A stretch of DNA of 64,000 nt from Paenibacillus plantiphilus (lineage in GTDB: Bacteria; Bacillota; Bacilli; Paenibacillales; Paenibacillaceae): positions 27,874 to 91,873 of the forward strand of contig NZ_CAKMMF010000027.1 in NCBI RefSeq assembly GCF_927798095.1, in the 5' to 3' direction. The notes beneath the pieces are model-generated. The model was not told where the DNA came from. It ran no database searches and saw only the letters and a program-made list of their open reading frames with translations. Position numbers and translations under genes: made by a program. Shown here in pieces: positions 43,970 through 52,397 of this stretch; within the stretch, counting starts at the first letter, position 1; every line of letters begins with the position of its first letter.

Positions 43970-44311
43970 CTATTCTTCGATTAATTCATAGTTCGCCAAC
44001 TGTACCCCGCGTGCAACCCGGTTCAACTGCATTTTGAGCACCGGATTTTTGGAAATGCGCAGCGTAATATTTTTGAAGCCGTCATTCTTGTAAAGTCGGA
44101 AGCAAGCTTCCATCATCGGAATCGTATCCGGAGCGGATACATTCAGCTTCGTGCCATCGATATCGATTTCATAATCGGGCACGTTAATTCCAGCCGTCGA
44201 TTTATGATAGGCTTCCACTGAACTCTGTGCTTCCTCCGGCGAGAATGTACCTTCCACCTGCACCTTCATTACTTTGCTTGCTTGATCCAATTGAATGTTG
44301 AAGCTTCCCAT
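43970..44311 (-). CDS. STAS-like small protein
   Basis: The 113-residue soluble protein has strand-helix alternation ending in EIDIDGTKLNVSAPDTIPMMEACFRLYKNDGFKNITLRIS. This resembles the STAS domain of anti-sigma-factor antagonists, where the residue corresponding to the phosphorylated serine lies just after the Asp-containing strand. The match is by pattern only. Start ATG 44311 has AGGAGG 8 bases upstream. It lies between the ThDP enzyme (74-bp gap) and the KAS III-like gene (31-bp gap) and is presumably part of the same transcript, perhaps as a regulator or scaffold of the pathway. Confidence 0.6.
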   Translation of the reverse strand: MGSFNIQLDQASKVMKVQVEGTFSPEEAQSSVEAYHKSTAGINVPDYEIDIDGTKLNVSAPDTIPMMEACFRLYKNDGFKNITLRISKNPVLKMQLNRVARGVQLANYELIEE

Positions 44312-44385
44312 CGTTAATTTCCTCCTGTTGTTGTGTAAGTTTGATGGCAATGACTGAGCCAAGCATACAAATGCATCTATATGAT

Positions 44386-46011
44386 TTACTTCACCAGCGC
44401 CTTCAATCTGTCAAGAATCGGCGCCGGCTCGCTGCCATCCGTATTCACCTCTATAATGCAAGGTCCTTCCAGCTTCCTCACGAAAGCCGGGATGTATTCC
44501 ACATCCTCCAAGCGGTCGATGGACATCGCGTTTACACCCGCAACACGCATCATCTCCGCAATAGAGATCCGCTCCTGCTTGTAATCAGGAATGGTGCGTT
44601 TGTAGAGGAATTGCTGTCCCCGCTCCACATAAGAGAGCATGGCGTTGTTGATGATGAAATACACAATCGGCATCCGGTATTCCTTGGCTGTCAGAATCTC
44701 CATGCCGTTCATGAAGAAACAGCCGTCACCGGCAATGACTGCCACAGCCCGGGTCGGGTCTGCTGCGTGCAGGCCTGTCCCGCCAGCCACGGCGGAGCCC
44801 ATCGCGCCATAATCCAGATTCATCTCGAAATCCCCACCCTGCGGAATGTCCAGATATTTCAAGACAAAATTGGTGAATTCCCCAATATCGCATACATAAC
44901 GCGTATTGGCGGGCATCACCGATTTCAGCCTCTCCAGAAACAACCTCAGCGATAGGCCGGTATGATTCTGCACATACGGCTCATTCAACAGAGATGGCTT
45001 CTGAAAGCGAGCAGAGGATTGCTGACTGTGCTCCAGCAGATAGGGGAGGACAGCCTTCAAGTCGCCATAAATGCTTGCATCCGTCTTGAACACTTTGCCC
45101 AGCTCTCTGGCATCGCGGTCAACGTGAATAACGGAGCGTCCCCTAATCAGCACTTCATTGAAGTTGCAGGTGGACGCCTCCCCCAGGCTGGTGCCCAGAA
45201 TGAGCACACAGGAGGGCTTGTCGGAATTGACATATTGACTCGCTGCATCCGTACTGGAGAAGCCGTAGTTGCCCAGATTCAAGGCGAAATCAGTCGGCAC
45301 AATCCCTTTGCCTGCCGGAGTCGTAATGATGGGCCATTGCAGACGCTCGCTGAGCGCCATAATCTCTGCCGAGAAGCCGCGCCCGCCGCGGCCAACCATA
45401 ATCAAGCCCTGCCCGGCCTTGTTAATAAGCCCGCTCGCGCGCTCCAGTTCAGCGACATCCGGCTTCACTTCCTGCAGCTCGGCCAGATTTGCCGGGGGTG
45501 GGATGGAGCCCTGCAATTCAAGACGCTGCACATCAATCGGAATCGACAGGTATACCGGGCCGCACGGCGGAGTCATGGCGATTCTAACCGCTTTATCAAG
45601 CTCGCTCATCACATCAGCTTCGTCCATAACAGTATGGCTGTATTTCGTGACTGATCGCACCATGTCTTGACCGTCCAGCTCCTGAATAGCCCCCTTGCCC
45701 ATCTGCCAGCGATTAATATAACCGGAAATAATGAGCAGCGGCGCTTTGGCCCGCATCGCATCGGCGATGCCGTTCATCATATTGCTAACGCCTACAGCGC
45801 CCGCACCAACGCATACGCCCAGCTTGCCTGAGGTGCTTGCATAACGAGCAGCCATATAAGCCGCGCCTGCTTCATTCTTCGTAATAATGGGCGTCATATC
45901 AACGTCTATCAATGAATCATAAAGCGGACCGATGATGCCTGCCGGAATTCCGAACAGGTACTGGACATCGCTAACCTTCAAATACCTTAATATTGCTTCC
46001 GCCAATTGCAC
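44386..46011 (-). CDS. Thiamine-diphosphate-dependent enzyme (acetolactate synthase/decarboxylase fold)
   Basis: The 541-residue protein has the three-domain ThDP layout of acetolactate synthase and 2-oxoacid decarboxylases. The N-terminal domain has the catalytic glutamate (TKNEAGAAYMAARYA, Glu47). The middle domain contains VGRGGRGFSAEI. The C-terminal cofactor domain has GDGCFFMNGMEILTAKEYRMPIVYFIINN (GDG-x25-NN type). The substrate channel does not match a familiar acetolactate synthase closely enough to name a reaction; decarboxylation or carboligation of a 2-oxoacid is expected. It is third in the riboswitch-controlled operon, 22 bases after the GAF gene. Confidence 0.85.
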   Translation of the reverse strand: MQLAEAILRYLKVSDVQYLFGIPAGIIGPLYDSLIDVDMTPIITKNEAGAAYMAARYASTSGKLGVCVGAGAVGVSNMMNGIADAMRAKAPLLIISGYINRWQMGKGAIQELDGQDMVRSVTKYSHTVMDEADVMSELDKAVRIAMTPPCGPVYLSIPIDVQRLELQGSIPPPANLAELQEVKPDVAELERASGLINKAGQGLIMVGRGGRGFSAEIMALSERLQWPIITTPAGKGIVPTDFALNLGNYGFSSTDAASQYVNSDKPSCVLILGTSLGEASTCNFNEVLIRGRSVIHVDRDARELGKVFKTDASIYGDLKAVLPYLLEHSQQSSARFQKPSLLNEPYVQNHTGLSLRLFLERLKSVMPANTRYVCDIGEFTNFVLKYLDIPQGGDFEMNLDYGAMGSAVAGGTGLHAADPTRAVAVIAGDGCFFMNGMEILTAKEYRMPIVYFIINNAMLSYVERGQQFLYKRTIPDYKQERISIAEMMRVAGVNAMSIDRLEDVEYIPAFVRKLEGPCIIEVNTDGSEPAPILDRLKALVK

Positions 46012-46033
46012 GAATTCACCGCCCCCGCTCTAT

Positions 46034-46465
46034 TTAGAAAATATCGTTATATTGCTCCAGCAGCCGTTCCGCCTCCCTGATCTCTTCTTCTGTAAATTCA
46101 TGCAGCTCCCCAATCGATGCGGCAACCACGATACCCTGCACATTCGTACCCTTCATGACTGGCAGAATCAGAATGCTGTCAATTCCGAACAGGAAAAATT
46201 CCTCCGCAGATCGAGGGTCATTCTTCACATCCTGCACCGCAAGCGACCGCGGCTGACGCACCAGCTCAGTGAGCAGCTGATCATGCTCAATATAGACGGG
46301 ATTCTGTGCATGAACGCCCTTCCACTTCTCAACCCCAAGCACATCCGTGTTCGTCTTCAGCACAGGACTCAAGCGGCCGGATTTCATCTCATGGTAGGCA
46401 ATATCCCGGATTCCTGTAAGGCTCGACAGCCTCTCAAATAATAGATTCAATCTCTCAAGTTCCAT
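46034..46465 (-). CDS. Stand-alone GAF-domain protein
   Basis: The 143-residue protein is one GAF domain: LNLLFERLSSLTGIRDIAYHEMKSG, PVYIEHDQLLTELVRQPRSLAVQDVKNDPRSAEEFFLFGIDSILILPVMKGTNVQGIVVAASIGELHEFTEEEI. There is no output domain. GAF domains bind cyclic nucleotides, haem or small aromatic and acyl ligands. Placed between a chemoreceptor without an external sensor and a biosynthetic enzyme, it may supply ligand recognition for the pathway. It is co-directional, with 56 bp to the MCP gene and 22 bp to the ThDP gene. Confidence 0.82.
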   Translation of the reverse strand: MELERLNLLFERLSSLTGIRDIAYHEMKSGRLSPVLKTNTDVLGVEKWKGVHAQNPVYIEHDQLLTELVRQPRSLAVQDVKNDPRSAEEFFLFGIDSILILPVMKGTNVQGIVVAASIGELHEFTEEEIREAERLLEQYNDIF

Positions 46466-46521
46466 ATTCGCTTTTCACTAGCCTCCTCCCTGACATCCAA
46501 TGCTGCTGCTTCGTTCATTCT

Positions 46522-47856
46522 TCATACTGCAAAGGAATCAATTCTACCCTTCAACTGCTTCGCCTGCTCCTTCAAAAAGCGAGCTGATTGCTGGGATTCC
46601 TCCATTACCGTAAGCTGCTCCTGTGAGCAGGCTTCAATTTCCTTCGTTCCTGCGAGGGCAACCTCTGTGATTGAAACGGTCACCCTTACTGAGTTAAGGA
46701 TTTCCTCCGTGCTTGCGCTCACCTGCTGAGTTACGCCCGATACTTCCTGCACCTTATAGGAAACCTGCTCGGTCGGCTGTACAATTTGGTGGAACGACAC
46801 CCCTGCCTCGGTCACGATCTCTGTTCCGGATTCGACCTCCAGCATGACCTGATTCATCGCTTCCTTCGACTCCCTGGAGCCGAAGCGAATATGCGCAACC
46901 GTCTCGGCAATCTCCTTGGCAAAAGAGGAGGACTGGTCCGCCAGCTTGCGGATCTCGTCAGCGACAACAGCGAAGCCCCGTCCGTACTCGCCGGCCCGCG
47001 CAGCTTCAATGGCTGCATTAAGCGATAATAGATTAATCTGGGATGCGATATTAGTCATAATCTCTGTCACACGGTCGATCTCTTCCGTACTCCGGTCCAT
47101 TTGCGCTACAACCTCGGAGGAAGCAACCGTTGTATTGAATATGGTCTTCATTTGCAGAATAGCTTTGTCAATCAATCGAGTGCCTCCGCTGGCCTGGTGG
47201 GCTGCTTCAGCCATCTCGTTCGCTAGCGTCATAGAGGATTCCGCTATATGCTCCATCCCCTTGTTAACCTCTTCCAGCATAAGCATGCTGCCTCGCGCAC
47301 TCTCGGCAATCGTCTCATTCCCCGAGGAAATATGCCCGATGGAATCCGCAATGCCAACTACCATATCTGTGCAAAATTCCGTATTGCTAGACAAATCCTG
47401 TGACGTATTCACCACGTTGTCTGACAGCTCTGTTATGTGGCCGACAACTTCCCGCAGTTGGATCGTCACGTTCTGAATACATGCTGCCAATTCACCAATT
47501 TCATCCTTGCGCTCTGCTTCAGCCATAAGGGTCAGATTGCCCTCCGACACCGCTTTGGCATGTTCTACAAGCCGATGGAACGGTCTAAGGATTACTCTGG
47601 CAGCAACAAACGCCCCGATCGTCCCTAGCAGAACAATCAGCAGGGAAATGCCCAGACTCCCCCAAGCCAGCTTGTTCTTGAGACTGTTAAAATCCGATGC
47701 GTCTATGTCTATGCCCGGAAGGACGTAAGACGTAACGACAGAAGAAACCGTGGCATACAGGATGATACTGAACACAATGGAGATTGCCAAAGTAAGAAAA
47801 GCCATGGACAGCGTCAATTTCCCGCTTACACTGTCCTTCATGCGTAATACATTCAT
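46522..47856 (-). CDS. Methyl-accepting chemotaxis protein with minimal external region
   Basis: The 444-residue chemoreceptor has TM1 (about 15-37) and a loop of only about 25 residues ([24 protein letters not shown]) where a ligand-binding domain would be. TM2 (about 66-90), a HAMP domain ([22 protein letters not shown]) and a full signalling domain follow, with the conserved hairpin tip [46 protein letters not shown]. It should signal to CheA/CheW but sense internally or through partners. It is the first gene after the c-di-GMP riboswitch; GAGGAG lies 10 bases before ATG 47856. Confidence 0.9.
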   Translation of the reverse strand: MNVLRMKDSVSGKLTLSMAFLTLAISIVFSIILYATVSSVVTSYVLPGIDIDASDFNSLKNKLAWGSLGISLLIVLLGTIGAFVAARVILRPFHRLVEHAKAVSEGNLTLMAEAERKDEIGELAACIQNVTIQLREVVGHITELSDNVVNTSQDLSSNTEFCTDMVVGIADSIGHISSGNETIAESARGSMLMLEEVNKGMEHIAESSMTLANEMAEAAHQASGGTRLIDKAILQMKTIFNTTVASSEVVAQMDRSTEEIDRVTEIMTNIASQINLLSLNAAIEAARAGEYGRGFAVVADEIRKLADQSSSFAKEIAETVAHIRFGSRESKEAMNQVMLEVESGTEIVTEAGVSFHQIVQPTEQVSYKVQEVSGVTQQVSASTEEILNSVRVTVSITEVALAGTKEIEACSQEQLTVMEESQQSARFLKEQAKQLKGRIDSFAV

Positions 47857-47892
47857 AACGGTTTCTCCTCTGTTATTGTCATAATCAGCCGT

Positions 47893-47955
47893 TCAACAGT
47901 GTATCTCTGCCTCACGCTGACCTGCTGCGTCCGAATGCCAGTTAATAGCCAGCAC
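47893..47955 (-). CDS. Possible 20-codon ORF between riboswitch terminator and MCP
   Basis: GTG 47955 follows AAGGAGGAGG closely and opens 20 codons (VLAINWHSDAAG..., ending AEIHC) closed by TGA, 36 bases before the MCP start. The ribosome site is stronger than that of the MCP gene itself. It could be a leader that couples translation to the downstream gene, or chance. Confidence 0.3.
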   Translation of the reverse strand: MLAINWHSDAAGQREAEIHC

Positions 47956-48011
47956 CGCCTCCTCCTTGAATTTGTCCGCACAGCTTCGGTTGAATGGCTG
48001 CCAGCTGTAAC

Positions 48012-48035
48012 AAAAAAGACTTTCCAAAGAAAGTC
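48012..48035 (-). terminator. Expression-platform terminator of the riboswitch
   Basis: On the minus strand GACTTTC and GAAAGTC form a 7-bp stem with a 4-nt loop, directly followed by TTTTTTG. It lies about 30 bases downstream of the aptamer and 155 bases before the MCP start. Confidence 0.85.
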
Positions 48036-48065
48036 CCTGCTGCCAATTTCAGATTCCAACAACAA

Positions 48066-48170
48066 TCGGAAGAGTGGCAACTCGGCGATCATGGCAGAAA
48101 CATTCGTACCGCAGCTTTGCGGCTCTGCTTTTTCAGCAGAATTGTGGTTTTGCTTGCGTGTGGTAAAGCT
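48066..48170 (-). ncRNA. Cyclic-di-GMP-I (GEMM) riboswitch aptamer
   Basis: On the minus strand the conserved GEMM segments appear in order: CACGCAAGCAAAACC, a hairpin TCTGCTGAAAAAGCAGA carrying a GAAA-type loop, GCCGCAAAGCTGCGG with the invariant CGCAAAGC, and ATGATCGCCGAGTTGCC (consensus GAU.GCCGGGUUGCC). It lies between a SigA promoter (48226-48254) and an intrinsic terminator (48012-48035), upstream of a chemoreceptor gene. That is a typical location for this class. The related 3',3'-cGAMP (GEMM-Ib) specificity cannot be excluded from sequence alone. Confidence 0.82.
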
Positions 48171-48225
48171 GTCTTTCATCCCCTATAACGTTGTAAGTAT
48201 TATGTAAGAATGTATGGCTGTTTTA

Positions 48226-48254
48226 ATTATCGGTTTTTTTGTTGAAAATTTCAA
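48226..48254 (-). promoter_or_regulatory. Promoter of the riboswitch-controlled operon
   Basis: On the minus strand TTGAAA (48249-48254) and GATAAT (48226-48231) are separated by 17 bases. The transcript should start near 48219, about 50 nt before the aptamer. Confidence 0.7.
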
Positions 48255-48321
48255 TATTATTTGTGAAAAACTACAAAAATATATCTATTGACGGCTTTAT
48301 TCCTACCTGCATACAAAATAA

Positions 48322-48348
48322 CCCGCCCTGATTTTCATCAGCAGCGGG
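48322..48348 (-). terminator. Terminator of htpG
   Basis: CCCGC/GCGGG with an inner CTGAT/ATCAG stem lies 27 bases beyond the htpG stop, with TTATTTTG following on the minus strand. Confidence 0.75.
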
Positions 48349-48374
48349 CTTGTATTCTACATATGAGCGGTTTA

Positions 48375-50255
48375 TTACACCATAATTTTACACAAATCAT
48401 TCGTGAATGCTACCGGGTCCTGAATCGGCAAGCCTTCAATAAGCAGCGCCTGATTGTACAGCAGCGTCGTGTACAGGGCAAGCTTCTCTTTGTCGTTGTC
48501 GAAGGCGTCCTTCAAGGATCGGAACACCTCATGATTGATGTTGATCTCCAGCACCTTGTCGGCTTGGACATCTTGACCGTTCGGCATAGCCTTCAATATT
48601 TTCTCCATCTCAATGGTCACTTCGCCCTCTGTTGACAGGCAGACAGGATGAGATTTCAGTCTCTTGGACGCTTTGACGCCCTTCACTTTGTCAGACAGAA
48701 TGCCATTCATATATTCGAAGAGCTCCTTGTTGCCGCTCTCCTCTGTATCTGCCGCATTGTCGTCGCCATCCGACTCGATGCCCAGGTCGCCGCTCGATAC
48801 CGACCTGAATTCCTTCTCCTTGTACTTCGTGATCATCTTGATTGCGAACTCATCGATATCATCGGTGAAGTACAGAATCTCATAGCCCTTGTCAGAGACC
48901 ATCTCGGTCTGCGGCAGCTTCTCGATTCTGTCGATTGATTGACCCGCTGCATAGTAAATATACTTCTGGTCCTCCGGCATGCGCGATACATATTCATCCA
49001 GCGTGACGAGCTTCTTCTCGGCGGAGGAGTAGAACATCAACAAATCCTGCAGCACATCCTTATGCATGCCGTAGTCGTTGTAGACGCCGAATTTCAACTG
49101 TCTGCCGAACGAATTGTAGAACTGCTCGTACTTCTCTCTCTCATCCTTCAACAGGCTTTGCAGCTGTCCTTTAATCTTGCTCTGAATGTTCTTGGCGATG
49201 AGCTTGAGCTGTCTGTCATGCTGCAGCATCTCTCGGGAGATGTTGAGCGACAGGTCCTCGGAATCCACCATGCCCTTCACAAAGCTGAAGTAATCAGGCA
49301 GCAGGTCGCCGCATTTATTCATAATCAGCACACCGTTGGAATAGAGCTCCAAGCCCTTCTCATATTCCTTCGTGTAATAGTCAAATGGCGTATTCCCCGG
49401 AATAAACAGAATCGCATTATAGACGACCGCACCATCGGCGCTGATATGGACATGCTTAATCGGCTTATCAAAGCCGTAGCGCTTCTCGAAATAGAAGTTC
49501 TCATAATCCTCTTGTGTAAGCTCATTCTTGTTCTTGCGCCAGATCGGGACCATGCTGTTGACCGTTTGTTCCTCTTCATAATCCTCAAGCTCGCCCTCGC
49601 TGCCCTCTTTGGGCCGCTGACCCTTCACATCCATCTTGATCGGGTAACGGATGAAATCCGAATATTTCTTGATGATCGCCTTGAGACGGTATTCTTCCAA
49701 ATATTCGTCGTATTGATCGTCTTCAGTGCTCTCCTTGATCTTCAGCGTTATCTCGGTGCCTACCGTCGCCTTCTCACACGGCTGAATCGTGTATCCGTCC
49801 GCGCCCTTGGACTCCCACTTGAACGCCTCGTCGCTGCCCAGCGCTCTGCTCGTTACAGTAACGACGTCCGCCACCATAAAGGCGGAATAGAAGCCAACCC
49901 CGAATTGGCCGATGATGTTATGGCCATCCTTGATTTCATTCTCCTTCTTGAATGCCAGGGAACCGCTCTTCGCTATGACTCCGAGATTATTCTCAAGGTC
50001 CTCCTTCGCCATGCCAATCCCTGTATCGGTGATGACTAGCGTTCGGTTTGCCTTATCGACAGTGAGCTTGATGTAGTAATTCTCTTTGTCGAATACCAAT
50101 TGATCGTCAGTTAACGCTTTGTAATAAATTTTGTCAATTGCATCGCTCGCATTGGACACGAGCTCTCTCAGGAAGATTTCCTTCTGCGTATAGATGGAAT
50201 TGATCATCATATCCAGCAATCGTTTCGATTCTGCTTTAAACTGTTTTTTGGCCAC
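48375..50255 (-). CDS. htpG: Molecular chaperone HtpG (Hsp90)
   Basis: The 626-residue bacterial Hsp90 has an intact N-terminal GHKL ATPase domain: [15 protein letters not shown] (catalytic Glu, Mg-binding Asn), [32 protein letters not shown] and VGTEITL. The middle domain contains the catalytic-loop arginine region ([16 protein letters not shown]) and there is a C-terminal dimerisation domain. The start is GTG 50255, preceded by GAAAGGAG at 7 bases; the frame is open to 50297. A perfect CIRCE operator and a strong SigA promoter lie upstream, so it belongs to the HrcA regulon here. It has its own terminator. Confidence 0.96.
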   Translation of the reverse strand: MAKKQFKAESKRLLDMMINSIYTQKEIFLRELVSNASDAIDKIYYKALTDDQLVFDKENYYIKLTVDKANRTLVITDTGIGMAKEDLENNLGVIAKSGSLAFKKENEIKDGHNIIGQFGVGFYSAFMVADVVTVTSRALGSDEAFKWESKGADGYTIQPCEKATVGTEITLKIKESTEDDQYDEYLEEYRLKAIIKKYSDFIRYPIKMDVKGQRPKEGSEGELEDYEEEQTVNSMVPIWRKNKNELTQEDYENFYFEKRYGFDKPIKHVHISADGAVVYNAILFIPGNTPFDYYTKEYEKGLELYSNGVLIMNKCGDLLPDYFSFVKGMVDSEDLSLNISREMLQHDRQLKLIAKNIQSKIKGQLQSLLKDEREKYEQFYNSFGRQLKFGVYNDYGMHKDVLQDLLMFYSSAEKKLVTLDEYVSRMPEDQKYIYYAAGQSIDRIEKLPQTEMVSDKGYEILYFTDDIDEFAIKMITKYKEKEFRSVSSGDLGIESDGDDNAADTEESGNKELFEYMNGILSDKVKGVKASKRLKSHPVCLSTEGEVTIEMEKILKAMPNGQDVQADKVLEININHEVFRSLKDAFDNDKEKLALYTTLLYNQALLIEGLPIQDPVAFTNDLCKIMV

Positions 50256-50325
50256 GAATGAATCTCCTTTCAATATGGGACGATAGATACATTTCAAGGA
50301 TCGTAGTTGTTATATCTGTCTCGCG

Positions 50326-50352
50326 TTAGCACTCAATCCAGAAGAGTGCTAA
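50326..50352. promoter_or_regulatory. CIRCE operator (HrcA binding site)
   Basis: TTAGCACTC-N9-GAGTGCTAA is a perfect CIRCE inverted repeat, placed between the htpG promoter and its start codon. Confidence 0.97.
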
Positions 50353-50363
50353 TCCTCCTTCTT

Positions 50364-50392
50364 ATTTAACACAATCTCATTTTCAATGTCAA
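50364..50392 (-). promoter_or_regulatory. htpG promoter
   Basis: On the minus strand TTGACA (50387-50392) and TTAAAT (50364-50369) are 17 bases apart. CIRCE begins 11 bases downstream of the -10, so bound HrcA would cover the transcription start. Confidence 0.85.
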
Positions 50393-50655
50393 CATCTGAA
50401 ACGAAGAACGCTAGGCAATGATCAGCCAAGGCGATAGCTAGCGTACGAATACATAGTCAGGTTGGAGAAAGATACATATATTACTGGTAACAAATAAGAG
50501 GAGGACCCATCGAATATGAAAGATTTCAAGCGCAGAAAGGGCAATCTTACAGTTAATAGGAAATGGACGCAGCGGCATTGCCGGCAAGAAAAATGATGAG
50601 CAGGGCGGACAGGAGGCTGTGAAATTTATTAAGAAAAAAGTAGGGAAGAAGTGGG

Positions 50656-50871
50656 TTAAATAATAGACGGGTGATTGTCTTTCTTAAACTTCTCCAGACA
50701 GCCCTGGCATATGCACGCTTGTCCCCGTTGATTCTCAGGCACTCTTGCGAATATGGCCTCAGGAAAAAAAGCTTGGCTGCACCAGCATGCTCCGTGTGCT
50801 TTGCCCGCAATATTGCCGCAGCTGTTATCGTTATTGCAAATGGGACAGTTACTGGCGGTATCTGCTGCCAT
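50656..50871 (-). CDS. Cysteine-rich CWC-family protein
   Basis: The 71-residue protein carries eight cysteines in CPICNNDNSCGN...GACWCSQAFFP...QACICQGCLEKFK, the spacing of the cysteine-rich CWC family (PF14375), probably binding zinc or an iron-sulfur cluster. It has no signal peptide. I use ATG 50871 (GGGAGGTG 7 bases upstream); the frame extends to 50991 without support. The function is unknown. The 3' end approaches the small plus-strand ORF at 50516-50663. Confidence 0.8.
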   Translation of the reverse strand: MAADTASNCPICNNDNSCGNIAGKAHGACWCSQAFFPEAIFARVPENQRGQACICQGCLEKFKKDNHPSII

Positions 50872-51030
50872 CGTTGCACCTCCCCTCTTGTCATTGACCA
50901 GGGACGTGAATGGATCACGGCCCTGGTGTTGCGGTGTTTCACTCATTGGGGATAGATTTGGCGACTTCAAGCAATTCATCCATCGCAGCAAGCAGAGCTA
51001 CGGTACTTCACTCCGTACGCACATCCCTTG

Positions 51031-51441
51031 CTATAGCTGCACCCTCATACGGTTGTTCCTTGGATTATGCTCTACTTCAGCCAGTCCCAATTCTTCCAGC
51101 AAAGGGGGCAGGTACATGCCAAACCGTCCGCGGAATCCTTTCTTCAATCCATACCATCCGCCAATCGGATTCTCAGACGAACGTCCCCAAGCCTCAACCG
51201 TCCCTTCCTTCGCAGGCTTCCCCTCATCCGCGCTGCCCAGCTCCATCCAATCGCCATGCTGGACAAGCATGGCATGCAAATCTGCTATACAGCGATAGTC
51301 ATAATGCAGCACGGTTTTTCCTACTGTACAGACCAGAATATCCTTACCATCCTTCTCAGCTCGATACATTTCATATTCGGATGACTGAGGCGGAGTCTTT
51401 AATTCCCAAGGGTTTTCCTTTGTTCCTTTTTCCATCGACAT
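51031..51441 (-). CDS. Conserved hypothetical protein, DUF6855-like
   Basis: The 136-residue soluble protein starts MSMEKGTKENPWELKTPPQSSEYEMYRAEKDGKDILVCTVGKTVLHYDYRCIADLHAMLVQHGDWMELGSADE and continues VEAWGRSSENPIGGWYGLKKGFRGRFGMYLPPLLEELGLAEVEH, a pattern seen in the DUF6855 family of small bacterial proteins. Start ATG 51441 has AAAGGAGGAG 6 bases upstream; the open frame extends to 51636 without support. The function is unknown. A TTTAAA-rich leader precedes it. Confidence 0.7.
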   Translation of the reverse strand: MSMEKGTKENPWELKTPPQSSEYEMYRAEKDGKDILVCTVGKTVLHYDYRCIADLHAMLVQHGDWMELGSADEGKPAKEGTVEAWGRSSENPIGGWYGLKKGFRGRFGMYLPPLLEELGLAEVEHNPRNNRMRVQL

Positions 51442-51545
51442 GTCAAGCTCCTCCTTTATGCTATGTAAACATTTAAAGTGAGAAAAAACAACAGAGAAAC
51501 ATCCTTCGCACTCTAATTGCGAAATATCATGAATACAACATGCTC

Positions 51546-52397
51546 TTAACGCTCCTGCCAAGCAGGGTCTCCTGATTTGCGGAATCGATTTATGAAGCTC
51601 TTGAAGTTGAAAAATAATACGAGATACACGCCGCATACAGCATAGGTAACAAGAAATCCAAGGTTCAATCCAGCGATCGGGGCCAGAATCATGAACACCA
51701 AGTAAAAGACAACTAATGTACTTACACTGTATGAGAATCCATGAATGACAGAAGGGAATACTTTATTCCCGTCTTCAACATGCAAAATGACGATTAGAGG
51801 AAATAATGTAGATGGAAAAGAGCTCAAAATTCCCGACCATTTGCTTCCCAATATGACGCCTAAGCCCGTGATCAATAGTATGATCGCTCCTGCAAAAACC
51901 GCCCTGATTAGAAGCTTAGCCAGAGAATTCTTCGACTCGCTTTTCACTGCCGGTTCTGTCATTAATGTGCGGATCAATTTGATATTGACCACAAACACGA
52001 CTATGAAAACGATAACGGCGCTAATGATATGAAGCGGCATATTGTAAAGCATATATCCAACAGCAACAAACATGACCGAGCCCGCTGCACTAGCCGCCAG
52101 CATTGCAACCACTTTAGGTCCGGCACTCATTTTCCTCGCGACGGACAGGTAGACGAAACAAAAAATAATGGAGGCAGATAAGCTGGCTATTGCCCAAGGA
52201 ATGCCGCTAATTAGAAACGCCGTGCCTTTCTCATAAGAAATAAAATAAACGGATAACCCTGTTCCCAGCGGCAGCCCAGCCAGTATGCCCCCTAATGTAG
52301 GGTTAACCTTCTTTGAAAGCTCAGATAAAGCAACAACGACTAGTATGGATATGATCATTTTATAAATAATGATATTGCCCGCGATATGTATCCTCAC
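51546..52397 (-). CDS. Polytopic membrane protein of unknown function
   Basis: The 283-residue protein is highly hydrophobic with about nine or ten membrane helices and short loops. The conserved-looking first segment (VVALSELSKKVNPTLGGILAGLPLGTGLSVYFISYEKG) with Gly/Pro-rich turns recurs in a second half (ILGSKWSGILSSFPSTLFPLIVILHVEDG). This suggests an inverted-repeat transporter-like fold. The exact family is not recognised. The true start may be a Met a few residues downstream (MIISILVVVALSEL), since the first 13 residues include charged and polar positions. It is monocistronic as far as visible. Confidence 0.7.
   Translation of the reverse strand: MRIHIAGNIIIYKMIISILVVVALSELSKKVNPTLGGILAGLPLGTGLSVYFISYEKGTAFLISGIPWAIASLSASIIFCFVYLSVARKMSAGPKVVAMLAASAAGSVMFVAVGYMLYNMPLHIISAVIVFIVVFVVNIKLIRTLMTEPAVKSESKNSLAKLLIRAVFAGAIILLITGLGVILGSKWSGILSSFPSTLFPLIVILHVEDGNKVFPSVIHGFSYSVSTLVVFYLVFMILAPIAGLNLGFLVTYAVCGVYLVLFFNFKSFINRFRKSGDPAWQER

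Larger units (their letters stand above)
50256..50655. other. Intergenic region between htpG and the CWC-protein gene
   Basis: It contains the htpG promoter and CIRCE (50326-50392). On the plus strand an ATG at 50516 behind AGAGGAGG opens 25 codons (MKDFKRRKGNLTVNRKW...), ending at 50596. A different frame then continues in protein-like, Lys-rich sequence (NDEQGGQEAVKFIKKKVGKKWVK) to a stop at 50663. This may be a small basic protein gene broken by a frameshift, but support is weak. Confidence 0.45.

Noticed and set aside
44341..45654. Plus-strand ORFs of 204 and 230 codons
   Set aside because: They are antisense to the ThDP-enzyme gene; their compositions are shadow-like and there are no ribosome sites.
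47853..48179. 108-codon minus-strand ORF upstream of the MCP gene
   Set aside because: It runs through the riboswitch aptamer and terminator; the RNA features explain the sequence better than a protein does.
48939..50039. 366-codon plus-strand ORF
   Set aside because: It lies wholly antisense to htpG, has no ribosome site, and its Leu/His/Arg-rich composition is the usual shadow of a codon-biased gene.
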